A stretch of DNA of 64,000 nt from Bacteroides sp. M10 (GCF_014334015.1 NZ_CP060488.1:1074501-1138500); one strand, 5' to 3'; shown: positions 54,596-64,000, counted from the first letter of the stretch. Notes: a model not told the origin generated them from the sequence alone. Numbers and translations: made by a program.

Positions 54596-55951
54596 ATGAC
54601 TGATACCATCTCTTACCAATATGCAGCTCCTTCCGCACTGCAACGGTCAGCCGATCAGGACGAACTGTTTCTTGCCAAATACAGCGAAATAGAAAAGAAA
54701 GAAGCACCCTGTTTCTTTTGGGGAAAGTTGACACAACCCTACATGACAGCACGCTGCCTCATCGCATTATCCAATGTTGTGCAGTCCAGTTTTAATCTGA
54801 CACCGGCACAGCTTTCCATGCTGAAAGATCCGATTGTAACCGCAGGAAATGACCGCCTGCGCTTTGAAGGATTTTCTAATTGTGCAGGTGTATATGCCAG
54901 GGTCGACGTACTTCCTGACGGACACGACGGAGAATTTCTGGAAAACGGGACAACAAACGTAGATTTTAACCCCGGAATGATTTCCGCTTTAGGAGGAATA
55001 GGCAGACAGGAGAATGTGGTGATGTCGGTCGGCCCCAAAGAGGTGGGACTTTATCATAAAGGTGAGAAAGTGATAGAACGGAAAGTACCTCTTCCCGTAA
55101 AATGGATAAAAGGGTTGACTACGGTACAGATTTATCAATCCGTTGCGGAACAGCTCTACTCCTTCAATCGCATACAAACCTTACAACTCTTCCAGACTCT
55201 TCCGAAAAGTAGCGTGAAATGCGACTATTATTTAGTGATGCGCGGTCAAAAACCCGCCTTTTCACCGGTGAAAAGTATGAATGCCGTCTGCATTGGAGGA
55301 GTTCATCGCTTACGTCTGCTCGAGCCCTTGCTTCCATTTGCCGATGAGCTGAAAGTCTTTGCGCATCCCACCATGCAATCTACCATTTGGCAACTTTATT
55401 TCGGTCCGGTACGCTTCAGCCTTTCTCTTTCCCGCGAATGTTGGAGAGGATTTTCCGGAGAAGGCGCCGCACTGGAATCTCTGCTCGAAGATGTTCCCGA
55501 AAGATGGATAGAGGCAATGGACAAATACAGTTATGCCAACCAACAGTTCAACCCCACGCTTTTTGCCATAGAGGAACATATTGATCTGGATAAGGTAGAT
55601 TCTCTCACGGCACGGCTCGCAGCCATGGGATTATTGGGATTCGATTTGGATGAAAACAGCTTCTTCTACCGTCGCCTGCCTTTCAAAACCGAACGTATTT
55701 TAAGTCTCAATCCTCGAATGATAGCTGCAGAAAAACTACTGGAAGAAGAAAAAGTAGAAATCATATCGAATGACGAGAAACGGACAGAAGCACGCGTGGC
55801 AGGAAGCGGAGGTGTCAGGCATACGGTCATTCTCGACAGAGAGAGTGAGAAGGAGCGTTGCACTTGCACCTGGCTCAGCAGCAATCAGGGAGAACGGGGA
55901 GCTTGCAAACATATTCTGGCAGTAAAGAAACTAGTACAATGGAAGAATTAA
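54596..55951 (+). CDS. SWIM zinc-finger protein
   Basis: The protein is 451 residues from the ATG at 54596; the TTG at 54560 is a weaker choice. The C-terminus holds a SWIM zinc finger, CTCTWLSSNQGERGACKHILA (CxC...CxH; about residues 422-440). SWIM domains bind DNA or proteins. Together with the following large helical protein it forms a conserved Bacteroides pair whose role is not known to me. The next gene overlaps its end by 13 bp. Confidence 0.85.
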   Translation: MTDTISYQYAAPSALQRSADQDELFLAKYSEIEKKEAPCFFWGKLTQPYMTARCLIALSNVVQSSFNLTPAQLSMLKDPIVTAGNDRLRFEGFSNCAGVYARVDVLPDGHDGEFLENGTTNVDFNPGMISALGGIGRQENVVMSVGPKEVGLYHKGEKVIERKVPLPVKWIKGLTTVQIYQSVAEQLYSFNRIQTLQLFQTLPKSSVKCDYYLVMRGQKPAFSPVKSMNAVCIGGVHRLRLLEPLLPFADELKVFAHPTMQSTIWQLYFGPVRFSLSLSRECWRGFSGEGAALESLLEDVPERWIEAMDKYSYANQQFNPTLFAIEEHIDLDKVDSLTARLAAMGLLGFDLDENSFFYRRLPFKTERILSLNPRMIAAEKLLEEEKVEIISNDEKRTEARVAGSGGVRHTVILDRESEKERCTCTWLSSNQGERGACKHILAVKKLVQWKN

Positions 55952-58797
55952 AAAAAGAACTGGAGAAATTATCCAAGGCTTATGTGGATACTCCGGAGAA
56001 TGAAGAGAAGATATTAATCCCTTTTGTCAAAAGATTACTGGAGTTACCAATGAAAGAAAGGCGGAAACTGTTGCCGGTTATCCGGGATTTACAATGGATA
56101 AAAAGTAAGTTTGCCGGTTTCAGTAGTGAGACAACCTGCAGTGCGGCACGGGCACATTTTCTATCTGCTGTCCAGTTTGTCTGCGCCAACAAACGGGAGA
56201 TGGATATGGCATATCATGTGAAGTTTGATATGCTTTGCAAACTACTCCCGCTCTACTACCCCACCTGGTTGACTGATTTTATCAATGATGACAAAACTTG
56301 GTTTAATTTCGATCTCAATTACGAACAGCTGATGCAGCTCATGGATATGGGATACCTCAAAGAAATCGCTCCAAGCCGCATTGCACATGTACTCCCCTGG
56401 ATTACCCGTATCAGAAATAAAGAACCCAAAGGAAACGATACTTTCAACAGTGAGTTATTACTCAAGCGTGACATCACCCTGAAAGAACATATCTGGACGA
56501 TTTTCGAATACGAATCGTCCACCGGCTATCAAGATGATTGCGCCAAAGAGGCTTATAAAAAAGGAGTTACCGCACGGGATGAAAGTATCAGTGCCGCTCT
56601 CTACCGCTTTTCGCTGGACGGCCATCTGGATAGAGAACGCCTATTAAAAGCCACACTCGCCACTTTCCACCGGAGTTTCAAGAAAGACATGGCAGGATGG
56701 TTTGCCGGATTCTTCGAAACCCTGCAACCAACTACCGGAGAACTGTTATCCTTGCAAGAAGAGATGATGCAAATATTCACCTCTTCCTATACCAAACCGG
56801 TGAACGTGATGTTGCAACAGTTGAAAAATATTGCATCCGAAGAAGGATTCCGTTATCAGGAATTTATCGAACGGGCAACCACCCTTTTCTTCTCCAGCCC
56901 CAAAAACTCGCTGCTTACCATTTACGCCCTCTTTGAAAAGATCGTCGCACAACATCCCGAGATGAAAGAGCCCTGCTGCATCATTCTCTGCCAACTCTTC
57001 TTGAAGAAAGACGAAAGCCTGCAAAAGAAAGCCGCTAATTTTATATCAAAGTATGGAGACGCCTCTTCATCCAATCTCCAGGAAACACTGCAATCTTATC
57101 AACCGGAGATGTTTCAAAGCGTGCATGCGATACTCTCGTCTTTTAAACCGCAGCCTGCAGAAGAAGCCCATGAACCCGATGTAAGTGTGGGAGAAACAGT
57201 ACGCATTTGCAGGGAAGACAACCCTATTCCCTTCCCCGCCAACAAAGAAGATTTCCTGTTCCAGCTTAGTCGTTTGTTCGACATGGAGGAAAGTTGGGAG
57301 ATAGAAACAACCATTGCCGCCATCATTGCTTTCCATCCCCAATTGGACAAAGAAGATCTCAACCGGATGGAACCGGTTTTCCAACGGGCTGCCACTATCG
57401 TTGCCAATGGTTGGGAGCCATACGAAGATCTTCTCGCTACCTTCCTACTGGAATATCAACGTTTATGGGCACAGAAAGATACCTCCAACACTGGATTTTT
57501 GAGAAATATGTTCACCCGATTGGAAGAAAGACTGAAAGGAGTAGATGAAAACAGAGGAGCTTATGACGAGCGCTCTTTCAAACGACTTGCCGACTGGAAA
57601 CCCGGCTACAGCAACGCAACCTGTTTCACCCCCATCAAACAATTATGGCTGAATGTGATCCGTAAAATAAAAGGAGGCAATGCTTTCCCCCTACTTTCTA
57701 CTCCCACCCATACCCCGGCATACGTACAAGCTACCGAACTGATACGCCGGCTTGCCGTATATCAGAAAGCAGGAGCGAAACTCTGTCCATGGGATTTCCA
57801 GCTAGCTATTGCCCGCTGCGCCATGGAAGACAAAGAAGAAGCCATCGCCACCGCCCGACAACTGTTGCAAGATGAATACCTGCATCTCTGCCTGTTCCTG
57901 TTGGATGAAAACACGCTACCCGAACCGCCCTACAATCATCCGACCGCCTGGGTGGCCGCCGGACTGGTAAAAGCACCGGAGACGGAATTCGAAGCATTCA
58001 AATCTTTCGCCTGTAACACATTACCGCACAACTATCTGACAGGAGACTACGAGTGGAAAGAGGTAAAACCCAAAGAGAAATCATACGAAACAGACAGGCG
58101 TCTGCTCCAACTCGAGTTCTACAAATGGCATACATATGCCGAATGCAACAGCCATCAGTTATGGCAGGAACATCTGATCATCAACAGTAAATATAACATG
58201 GATGATTCCCGTTATATGGAACCTCTGCTATGCTGTTTCCCCAACCGCCCGGAACCATTGATAGCCCAGATTATCACATGCTACATGGCTTTCGGCACTC
58301 CGCAGGAAGACAGCAAACGCACCCTCGCCTGTGCCTTGCGCATGCTGTTGTCTTTCCACTGCCCGCTCAAAGAGATGAGTTTGCTCCTACTAAGTGGTTC
58401 GCTGCTTTTTGTAGACAAAACAGTCCGTTCCTATGCAGCCGAATTATGGGTAGAAGGAGTATCCACAGGAAGAATAAACAATCACCGGGTAGGAGAAATC
58501 CTGGCCCGCCTCATCCAGATGGAACTTGCTCCGCTAAAACGCTTCACCACCCAAGTGTACGAAAGCATGTACAAACGAAGTACTTTCCACAACCACCAAC
58601 TGGAAGCACTGCTCACAGTATTTATCGGCGGATTGCCCGACAAACCCGTCACCGGACTCAAACAACTGCTCGAACTTTATCTGGAGCTATTGACCATCAA
58701 CCACAGCAAGGTTACAGACGAACACGTTTCACACTTGCTTGACGTATGGAAAGGAATACCCAATCTGAAGAAAGTGGTGGCTAATATCCAACGATAA
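55939..58797 (+). CDS. large alpha-helical protein paired with SWIM (DUF6493-like)
   Basis: The protein is 952 residues from the ATG at 55939, which overlaps the SWIM stop. It is almost wholly helical, with repeated short helices of HEAT/TPR-like appearance, and has no enzymatic motif that I can see. It matches, from memory, proteins annotated DUF6493 next to SWIM-domain genes; this needs checking. Translational coupling with the SWIM gene suggests that the two form a complex. Confidence 0.75.
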   Translation: MEELKKELEKLSKAYVDTPENEEKILIPFVKRLLELPMKERRKLLPVIRDLQWIKSKFAGFSSETTCSAARAHFLSAVQFVCANKREMDMAYHVKFDMLCKLLPLYYPTWLTDFINDDKTWFNFDLNYEQLMQLMDMGYLKEIAPSRIAHVLPWITRIRNKEPKGNDTFNSELLLKRDITLKEHIWTIFEYESSTGYQDDCAKEAYKKGVTARDESISAALYRFSLDGHLDRERLLKATLATFHRSFKKDMAGWFAGFFETLQPTTGELLSLQEEMMQIFTSSYTKPVNVMLQQLKNIASEEGFRYQEFIERATTLFFSSPKNSLLTIYALFEKIVAQHPEMKEPCCIILCQLFLKKDESLQKKAANFISKYGDASSSNLQETLQSYQPEMFQSVHAILSSFKPQPAEEAHEPDVSVGETVRICREDNPIPFPANKEDFLFQLSRLFDMEESWEIETTIAAIIAFHPQLDKEDLNRMEPVFQRAATIVANGWEPYEDLLATFLLEYQRLWAQKDTSNTGFLRNMFTRLEERLKGVDENRGAYDERSFKRLADWKPGYSNATCFTPIKQLWLNVIRKIKGGNAFPLLSTPTHTPAYVQATELIRRLAVYQKAGAKLCPWDFQLAIARCAMEDKEEAIATARQLLQDEYLHLCLFLLDENTLPEPPYNHPTAWVAAGLVKAPETEFEAFKSFACNTLPHNYLTGDYEWKEVKPKEKSYETDRRLLQLEFYKWHTYAECNSHQLWQEHLIINSKYNMDDSRYMEPLLCCFPNRPEPLIAQIITCYMAFGTPQEDSKRTLACALRMLLSFHCPLKEMSLLLLSGSLLFVDKTVRSYAAELWVEGVSTGRINNHRVGEILARLIQMELAPLKRFTTQVYESMYKRSTFHNHQLEALLTVFIGGLPDKPVTGLKQLLELYLELLTINHSKVTDEHVSHLLDVWKGIPNLKKVVANIQR

Positions 58798-58833
58798 GGA
58801 GAAGCGGTTAACACTACTTAATCTCTTACTTCG

Positions 58834-58926
58834 TGCCACTATATTGGCACAGTTGTGCCATCGAAGTGGCATCGTTGTGCCAATGTGCTGGCACGACTGT
58901 GCCAACGAGGTGGCACAACCTTGGCA
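58834..58926. repeat. array of TGGCAC/GTGCCA hexamers in alternating orientation
   Basis: About nine copies of TGGCA(C) or its complement occur in 93 bp and form several successive small palindromes, e.g. TGGCACA-GT-TGTGCCA at 58845-58860. It lies just upstream of the dipeptidase promoter. Confidence 0.8.
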
Positions 58927-58956
58927 TTCGAATATCGGGATTTAGAGTATAGCCTA

Positions 58957-58987
58957 TTGGAGCTAAAGCCTAAAAAAAGTATCTTTG
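58957..58987 (+). promoter_or_regulatory. candidate promoter of the dipeptidase gene
   Basis: TTGG at 58957-58960 and TATCTTTG at 58980-58987 are 19 bp apart, a good match to the Bacteroides -33/-7 pattern, 23 bp before the start. Confidence 0.55.
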
Positions 58988-59010
58988 GCACACTAAATAC
59001 AAAAGGTTGA

Positions 59011-59784
59011 ATGATTATTCTAAAATATAGTTTAGCTATTTTCTGTTTGTTGCTGACAGGATGCTCCTTCTTTTCCAGTCATAAGGAAAAGGAGAACACT
59101 CCCCTCATGGAATACGAACATACGACGGAGGATATACAACCACACGAAGAATGTTCCACCATCTCACCACCGGAGCGAAGCGAAATGGCTCTCTACATGG
59201 ACTCATTAGGACTCGTCAATATAGCTGACCTGGATAGCAGTCTCGTTGTAAAACTGATGTATACGCAGGCTGATAATTTCACGGGCGAAGTGCTTTACAA
59301 CAACTTAACGGAAGCCTACCTTCATCCGGATGCGGCATACGCTCTGATAGAAGCACAAAAAGCCTTAAAGAGACTACACCCGTCTTATAGTCTTATCATT
59401 TACGATGCGGCACGTCCCATGTCGGTACAGAAAAAGATGTGGAACGTAGTGAAAGGAACGTCCAAATATAAATATGTCTCCAACCCCAACCGTGGAGGCG
59501 GGTTACACAACTACGGACTGGCAGTAGACATCAGTATCCAAGACTCTCTGGGACAGCCCCTACCGATGGGAACCAAAGTAGACCACTTAGGCATGGAAGC
59601 ACACATCACAGACGAGATCGGATTGGTACATAATGGAAAAATGAGTGAAACAGAGCGTCAGAACCGGTTACTGCTACGAAAAGTGATGAAAGAGGCCGGA
59701 TTCCGTGCATTACCTAGCGAATGGTGGCATTTCAATTTTTGCAGCCGGGACGTAGCCAAACAGAAGTATAAGTTAATACCATAA
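59011..59784 (+). CDS. D-Ala-D-Ala dipeptidase-like lipoprotein (VanX/DdpX type, M15D)
   Basis: The 257-residue protein has a lipoprotein signal (LLLTGCSFF, Cys near residue 18). The M15D zinc site is complete: His and Asp in GGLHNYGLAVDIS (about residues 167-178) and the Glu/His pair in SEWWHFNF (about 239-246). The Arg-containing YDAARPMSVQ loop is also present. The family cleaves D-Ala-D-Ala or related peptides in the periplasm. No vanH/vanA genes accompany it, so peptidoglycan turnover is more likely than glycopeptide resistance. Confidence 0.9.
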   Translation: MIILKYSLAIFCLLLTGCSFFSSHKEKENTPLMEYEHTTEDIQPHEECSTISPPERSEMALYMDSLGLVNIADLDSSLVVKLMYTQADNFTGEVLYNNLTEAYLHPDAAYALIEAQKALKRLHPSYSLIIYDAARPMSVQKKMWNVVKGTSKYKYVSNPNRGGGLHNYGLAVDISIQDSLGQPLPMGTKVDHLGMEAHITDEIGLVHNGKMSETERQNRLLLRKVMKEAGFRALPSEWWHFNFCSRDVAKQKYKLIP

Positions 59785-59853
59785 CCGACACTCGGCAACC
59801 CCCATAATCAGAGCTCGACGATTCATTGTAATATCCTATAACACAATAACACC

Positions 59854-61044
59854 ATGATGCAAATTTCTCCTGAAACCCAACTTTTTATTCGTGAACATTC
59901 ATCGGACGATGTACGTGCGCTGGCTTTACAAGCTAAAAAGTTCCCGGATATAGATATGCCAACTGCCATCACCCAAATTGCAGGAAGGAAGGTAGCGGCC
60001 GAAAAGATTCCCTCATGGTGGGAGATCGAAAAGATATGGTATCCGAAACATCTGTCGCTGGAACAATGCTCTTCAGAAATCACCGCCCGCTACAAGGCAC
60101 GTCTTTTGCAAGGAGATTCTCTGACCGACCTCACCGGCGGATTCGGCATTGACTGTTCTTTTCTTGCCACCGGATTCAAGTCCGCCACTTACGTAGAACG
60201 TCAGGAGGAACTCTGCGAAATAGCAGCACATAACTTTCCCGTACTGAATCTAAACCATATAAACATAAGAAACGAAGACGGAGTAACCTACCTGCAAGCA
60301 ATGTCCCCCGTAGACTGCCTCTTCCTCGACCCTGCGCGCCGCAATGAGCACGGCGGAAAAACGGTTGCCATCTCCGACTGCGAACCAAACGTAGCCGAAC
60401 TGGAAGAGCTTTTACTTCAAAAGGCCAACCGGGTAATGATAAAACTCTCTCCCATGCTCGATCTTTCATTGGCACTGAAAGAACTGAAACAGACACAGGA
60501 AGTTCACATTCTGTCCGTCAACAACGAATGTAAGGAACTACTCATCCTACTCGGACAAACATCACCGACAGAAATCTCCATTCATTGCGTGAACCTCTCC
60601 ACGAAAGGGACTCAAGAAGAACAACACTTTGTATTCACCCGCGAACAGGAGCAATGCAGCGAATGCACATATACGGATTCTTTAGAAACCTATCTTTACG
60701 AACCGAATGCCTCCCTTCTGAAAGCCGGTGCTTTCCGTAGCATTGCAGCAGCTTACCCTGTCCGTAAACTGCATCCCAATAGCCATCTTTATACTTCCGA
60801 TACTTTCATTGAAAACTTCCCCGGAAGAATATTCCGTATTGTCAACCAGTGCAGTTTCAATAAAAAAGAAGTAAAGGAGAATCTGGCAGGCCTGAAAAAA
60901 GCAAATGTAACTGTCCGCAACTTCCCCGCCACAGTAGCCGAACTCCGCAAACGAATCCATTTGGCTGAAGGAGGAGATACCTACTTATTTGCCAGTACAT
61001 TAAATAATGGGCAAAAAGTGCTGATTCGCTGTGAGAAAGTCTGA
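59854..61044 (+). CDS. class I SAM-dependent methyltransferase, THUMP-like
   Basis: The 396-residue protein has a helical N-terminal domain and a methyltransferase domain with motif I LTGGFGIDCSFLA, post I YVERQEELCEIA and DCLFLDPARRNEHGGKTVAI (a DPAR motif IV, typical of a Bacteroidetes family). A C-terminal THUMP-like RNA-binding region follows (about 290-395). RNA is the likely substrate. The adjacent ATG at 59857 is an equal start choice. Confidence 0.85.
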   Translation: MMQISPETQLFIREHSSDDVRALALQAKKFPDIDMPTAITQIAGRKVAAEKIPSWWEIEKIWYPKHLSLEQCSSEITARYKARLLQGDSLTDLTGGFGIDCSFLATGFKSATYVERQEELCEIAAHNFPVLNLNHINIRNEDGVTYLQAMSPVDCLFLDPARRNEHGGKTVAISDCEPNVAELEELLLQKANRVMIKLSPMLDLSLALKELKQTQEVHILSVNNECKELLILLGQTSPTEISIHCVNLSTKGTQEEQHFVFTREQEQCSECTYTDSLETYLYEPNASLLKAGAFRSIAAAYPVRKLHPNSHLYTSDTFIENFPGRIFRIVNQCSFNKKEVKENLAGLKKANVTVRNFPATVAELRKRIHLAEGGDTYLFASTLNNGQKVLIRCEKV

Positions 61045-61053
61045 ACTATTTTC

Positions 61054-61061
61054 TATTTTTG
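61054..61061 (+). promoter_or_regulatory. candidate -7 box for the outer-membrane protein gene
   Basis: TATTTTTG fits the consensus, 31 bp before the start at 61093. Confidence 0.4.
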
Positions 61062-61092
61062 CAAAAAAGAAACACAATCTAAACTAATCCGG

Positions 61093-61746
61093 ATGAATCA
61101 AACACTCATCAAAGCGATTCTATTACTAATCGCATTCACCTTGTCCTGTCACACTCCACTTTTCTCACAGAGAGATTTTGAGCGACACGAGTTCTCTTTT
61201 CACGCGGGCTACGGTGTTATGTTCCATCACCCTCCCACACTCACGTTAAGCACCCATAGTTACCAACGTACACTCGCACAAGGCGTAAGCTGGGATGGAC
61301 AATATAATCTCCGCCCTCTCAAACGTTTTGTCTTTGGAGGAATCTACTCCGGATTTTCTTCCAAAGGAAGTCATCCGGAAGGGAAGGACCATTTATGGGT
61401 TCATTTCATTGGCACCCAAATCGGAATGTGTAATGCCAACACCAAACATTGGCAAATCCGCGTAACAACCGGTCCCGGTGGAGTCATTCTACGGAACAAC
61501 AGTGAGGTGTTCGGCAAAACACGGAAAGTAAAAGCCTTCACTATTGGTCTTTTGACCAATGCCAATCTCACCTATAAGCTGAATCCCAATCTGGGAGTCA
61601 GTCTAGGAGTACAATATATGTATAGCGAACTGCTTAGAATGAGAACCCACTATCACGGAGAAAGGGTTATTGTAAAACTCGATGGCAATGATGATACCAA
61701 CCTCACACGAATAAATTTCACTACGGGATTATCCTATTATTTCTAA
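61093..61746 (+). CDS. predicted outer-membrane beta-barrel protein
   Basis: The 217-residue protein has a signal peptide (about residues 1-26) and an alternating amphipathic pattern ending in LTRINFTTGLSYYF. The terminal Phe is a typical outer-membrane insertion signal. The family is not recognised. The next gene, a lipoprotein, follows after 20 bp and is probably co-transcribed. Confidence 0.75.
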   Translation: MNQTLIKAILLLIAFTLSCHTPLFSQRDFERHEFSFHAGYGVMFHHPPTLTLSTHSYQRTLAQGVSWDGQYNLRPLKRFVFGGIYSGFSSKGSHPEGKDHLWVHFIGTQIGMCNANTKHWQIRVTTGPGGVILRNNSEVFGKTRKVKAFTIGLLTNANLTYKLNPNLGVSLGVQYMYSELLRMRTHYHGERVIVKLDGNDDTNLTRINFTTGLSYYF

Positions 61747-61766
61747 CATTCACTAAAAAAAGCACT

Positions 61767-62228
61767 ATGAAGAAATATATACTCATTCTTTTTTCCATCA
61801 TCAGCTTTTGGAGCTGTACGGAAGATGAATCGATTGACGTCACAGTTTTACCTTCTGCCACCACTACAGGTGCCAACACCTTTGGCTGCCTGATGGACGG
61901 ATGGATTTATGTGGGAGGACGGTACCTGAATTGGGGACACTCGTATGTCTGGACGTATGATTCATTCCACTACTATCCGGAGGAGGACAAACTATCCGTC
62001 AATGTTTCCGTCACACCTGACATCAACATACACTTCACCATTTTATCTCCCCGGGAAGGCAAAGAAGCAACTCTCACCGATATACGGTTCAGAGGAGAAG
62101 AACTGGAAGACGGAACAGCTTTTATTAGCTATTTCGACCCAAAATTGAATATTATCAGTGCAACCTTCGGCAACGGTAAACGTCTGACTAACGGACGTTT
62201 TGATATTCATTATACAACACAACAATAA
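61767..62228 (+). CDS. predicted lipoprotein, DUF6252-like
   Basis: The 153-residue protein has a lipobox near residues 13-16 (FWSC) and a beta-rich body starting NTFGCLMDGWIYVGG, similar to Bacteroidetes proteins annotated DUF6252. Function is unknown. It may work with the adjacent barrel protein. Confidence 0.7.
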   Translation: MKKYILILFSIISFWSCTEDESIDVTVLPSATTTGANTFGCLMDGWIYVGGRYLNWGHSYVWTYDSFHYYPEEDKLSVNVSVTPDINIHFTILSPREGKEATLTDIRFRGEELEDGTAFISYFDPKLNIISATFGNGKRLTNGRFDIHYTTQQ

Positions 62229-62359
62229 TAACGGCGGCGACAGTAATAACAGCAGCAACCCATCCTCTCATCCGGAGCTTCCGGATGCTGTAATATAAAC
62301 GTAGCATAATTGTTACGCGTTCTTCAACCGGCTGTAAAAAGTAAGAAACGTCAACCCTC

Positions 62360-62367
62360 TACTTTTG
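62360..62367 (+). promoter_or_regulatory. candidate -7 box for the TonB-dependent receptor gene
   Basis: TACTTTTG fits the consensus, 29 bp before the start at 62397. Confidence 0.5.
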
Positions 62368-62396
62368 CAGCAAATAATTAACGCACGCTAACATTT

Positions 62397-64000
62397 ATGA
62401 AACGATTTTTGAAATTTGTCTCATTCGTTCTTTTAGTCATGAGCACAAGCGGTAACACTTTCGCAGAAGAAAAAGTGAACATAGTCAGACAAGGCACTAT
62501 CCGCGGACGCATTGTAGATACTTCCAAACAAACTCTCCCGGGAGCATCCATCTACATCGAAAAATTACATACCGGAGTGACGAGCGATGTCAACGGTTAT
62601 TATACTTTCGCCAATCTTACTCCAGGCACATACACTATCAAAGTCAGCTACGTAGGCTACTCACCCGTTGAAATGAAAATCACCATTCCTGCCGGAAAGA
62701 CACTCGAGAAAGACGTAGTCTTGAATGAAGGACTCGAGTTGCAAGAGGTAGTAGTAGGCGGAGCTTTCCAGGGACAACGACGCGCCATCAATTCGCAGAA
62801 GAACAAGCTGGGGATCACTAATGTCGTTTCAGCCGATGAGGTAGGTAAATTTCCTGATTCCAATATTGGGGATGCGTTGAAACGTATCAATGGCATCAAC
62901 GTACAATACGATCAGGGGGAAGCCCGCTTCGGACAAGTACGCGGCACTTCAGCCGATCTTAGTTCCGTTACAATCAACGGCAACCGCCTCCCTTCTGCGG
63001 AAGGTGACACACGCAACGTCCAGCTCGACCTGATCCCCGCTGATATGATACAGACCATCGAAGTAAACAAAGTGGTTACTTCGGACATGGATGGAGACGC
63101 CATCGGCGGTTCTATCAATCTGGTCACTAAAAGTACGCCTTACAAGAGAGTTATCAGTGCTACAGCAGGGACTGGATACAACTGGATCAGCGAGAAAGCC
63201 CAACTGAACCTGGGTTTCACTTACGGCGACCGTTTCTTTAACGACAAACTGGGAATGATGGCAGCCGTCTCTTATCAAAATGCTCCGGTAGGTTCGGATG
63301 ATGTAGAATTTGAATACGATGTCAACAAGAAAGGGGAAGTCGTAATGATGGAAGCACAAAAACGCCAGTACTACGTGACACGTGAACGCCAAAGCTACTC
63401 ACTTGCTTTCGACTACGAAATAAACCCGAACCACCGACTGACGCTGCAAGGCATCTACAACCGTCGTCACGACTGGGAAAACCGCTATCGCGTCACCTAC
63501 AAGGACCTGGACAAAACAGGACTGGACGATGAAGGCGAAATGCAACAATCTGCCCAGATAGAGACTAAGGGAGGTACCCCCAACAACAGAAATGCCCGTC
63601 TGGAACTACAACAGACAATGGATTTCAGTCTGGGCGGAGAACACCAGTTCGGTAAACTGTCCATGAACTGGGGAGCTTCTTACGCACGTGCCAGCGAAGA
63701 CCGCCCGAACGAAAGATATTTTAATCTGAAACAAGACTTTCTCGGATTTAACATCGTAGATGCAGGCGGCCGTTTCCCGTATGTGACAACAGACGTAAGT
63801 CTGCACAACGGCGAAGTGGATGGTGAAAGAGGTAAATGGAAAGTGAAAGAACTGACTGAAAGCAATCAGGAAATCTACGAAAAAGACTTGAAATTCAAAG
63901 TTGACTTCGAACTGCCGCTGGTTAACGGAATCTATGGAAACAGCCTGAAATTCGGAGCCAAATACGCATCTAAGACTAAAAATCGTGACGTGACCTGCTA
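62397..64000 (+). CDS. TonB-dependent receptor with carboxypeptidase-D-like N-domain (C-terminus beyond window)
   Basis: The first 534 residues are visible. A signal peptide ends near residue 25. A CarboxypepD-regulatory-like domain follows (GTIRGRIVDTSKQTLPGASIYIEKL in parts, about 35-115). The plug domain contains VVSADEVGKFPDSNIGDALKRINGINVQY (parts) and FGQVRGTSADLSSVTINGNRLPS (parts), and the beta-barrel begins near residue 240. The plug resembles the Xanthomonas/Caulobacter-type TonB receptors. It imports a large nutrient, probably a glycan or metal complex, across the outer membrane. Downstream partners lie outside the window. Confidence 0.95.
   Translation, partial: MKRFLKFVSFVLLVMSTSGNTFAEEKVNIVRQGTIRGRIVDTSKQTLPGASIYIEKLHTGVTSDVNGYYTFANLTPGTYTIKVSYVGYSPVEMKITIPAGKTLEKDVVLNEGLELQEVVVGGAFQGQRRAINSQKNKLGITNVVSADEVGKFPDSNIGDALKRINGINVQYDQGEARFGQVRGTSADLSSVTINGNRLPSAEGDTRNVQLDLIPADMIQTIEVNKVVTSDMDGDAIGGSINLVTKSTPYKRVISATAGTGYNWISEKAQLNLGFTYGDRFFNDKLGMMAAVSYQNAPVGSDDVEFEYDVNKKGEVVMMEAQKRQYYVTRERQSYSLAFDYEINPNHRLTLQGIYNRRHDWENRYRVTYKDLDKTGLDDEGEMQQSAQIETKGGTPNNRNARLELQQTMDFSLGGEHQFGKLSMNWGASYARASEDRPNERYFNLKQDFLGFNIVDAGGRFPYVTTDVSLHNGEVDGERGKWKVKELTESNQEIYEKDLKFKVDFELPLVNGIYGNSLKFGAKYASKTKNRDVTC

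Noticed and set aside
59011..59784. Vancomycin resistance by VanX
   Set aside because: No vanH, vanA or regulator is nearby, and the protein is a lipoprotein; a housekeeping dipeptidase is more likely.
1..64000. CRISPR array
   Set aside because: I saw no regularly spaced repeats of 24-40 bp and no cas genes.
1..64000. Alternative genetic code in the host as the cause of the stops
   Set aside because: Chromosomal genes in the window end normally at TAG, TGA and TAA, with no in-frame stops inside them.

Overview
The window looks like a chromosomal segment of a gut Bacteroides species. It has a SusC-like TonB-dependent receptor, a hybrid two-component regulator (HTCS) beside a GH43 enzyme and Tat-signal oxidoreductases, a GH115 enzyme, Bacteroidales-only families (DUF4491, DUF3853) and -7 promoter boxes of the TAnnTTTG type ahead of many genes. 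The species cannot be named from the sequence alone.

Layout. 1-7308 (minus): carbohydrate-utilisation genes (two Gfo/Idh/MocA oxidoreductases, a small membrane protein, GH43 and the HTCS). 7402-9462 (minus): ADP-forming acyl-CoA synthetase, followed by about 0.9 kb of non-coding DNA with hairpins. 10399-20087 (plus): metG, then a flippase and six glycan genes (GT23-like, LicD, two GT2-type, two GT4). 20074-23426 (minus): GH115 and an SGNH esterase. 23859-28911: a methyltransferase/AraC/small-protein module, a zinc-less sirtuin, two FKBP isomerases, an Lrp regulator and DUF4491. 52504-64000: HAD phosphatase, ECF sigma factor, a SWIM-domain pair, a VanX-like dipeptidase, a THUMP-like methyltransferase, two envelope proteins and the start of a TonB receptor.

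Between them, 29034-52317 is a mobile island of about 23.2 kb inserted in the 3' half of a tRNA gene with anticodon CAT. A perfect 43-bp copy of the tRNA 3' half (29034-29076 and 52275-52317) brackets it. Inside each end lies the same pair of TGCGTAAACA repeats, the likely integrase arm sites. The left half carries a tyrosine integrase, DUF3853, a VapE-like primase/helicase, a winged-helix protein and a MobC/relaxase pair, with no conjugation machinery, so it is an integrative mobilizable element.

The right half is one minus-strand run of eleven closely packed genes, read from 52000 down to 37888. It starts with an AbiEi/AbiEii toxin-antitoxin pair. A DNA-phosphorothioation module of SspBCD type follows (DUF4007 protein, P-loop ATPase, DndC-like sulfurtransferase). 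Then come a DUF262 protein, a Hanks-type protein kinase, a PLD-nuclease/DEAH-helicase fusion, a small protein, a Rad50/DndD-like ATPase and a 194-aa protein. I read this as a phosphorothioation-linked defence locus with SspE/SspFGH-like effector candidates and an unusual kinase.

Four island genes are each broken by a single in-frame stop and have no frameshift: the VapE-like gene (TAG), the winged-helix gene (TGA), the relaxase (TAG) and the SspC-like ATPase (TAG, between Walker A and Walker B). All four could come from one G-to-A change in a Trp codon. Whether this is decay, a mutational process or stop-codon readthrough is the main open question here.
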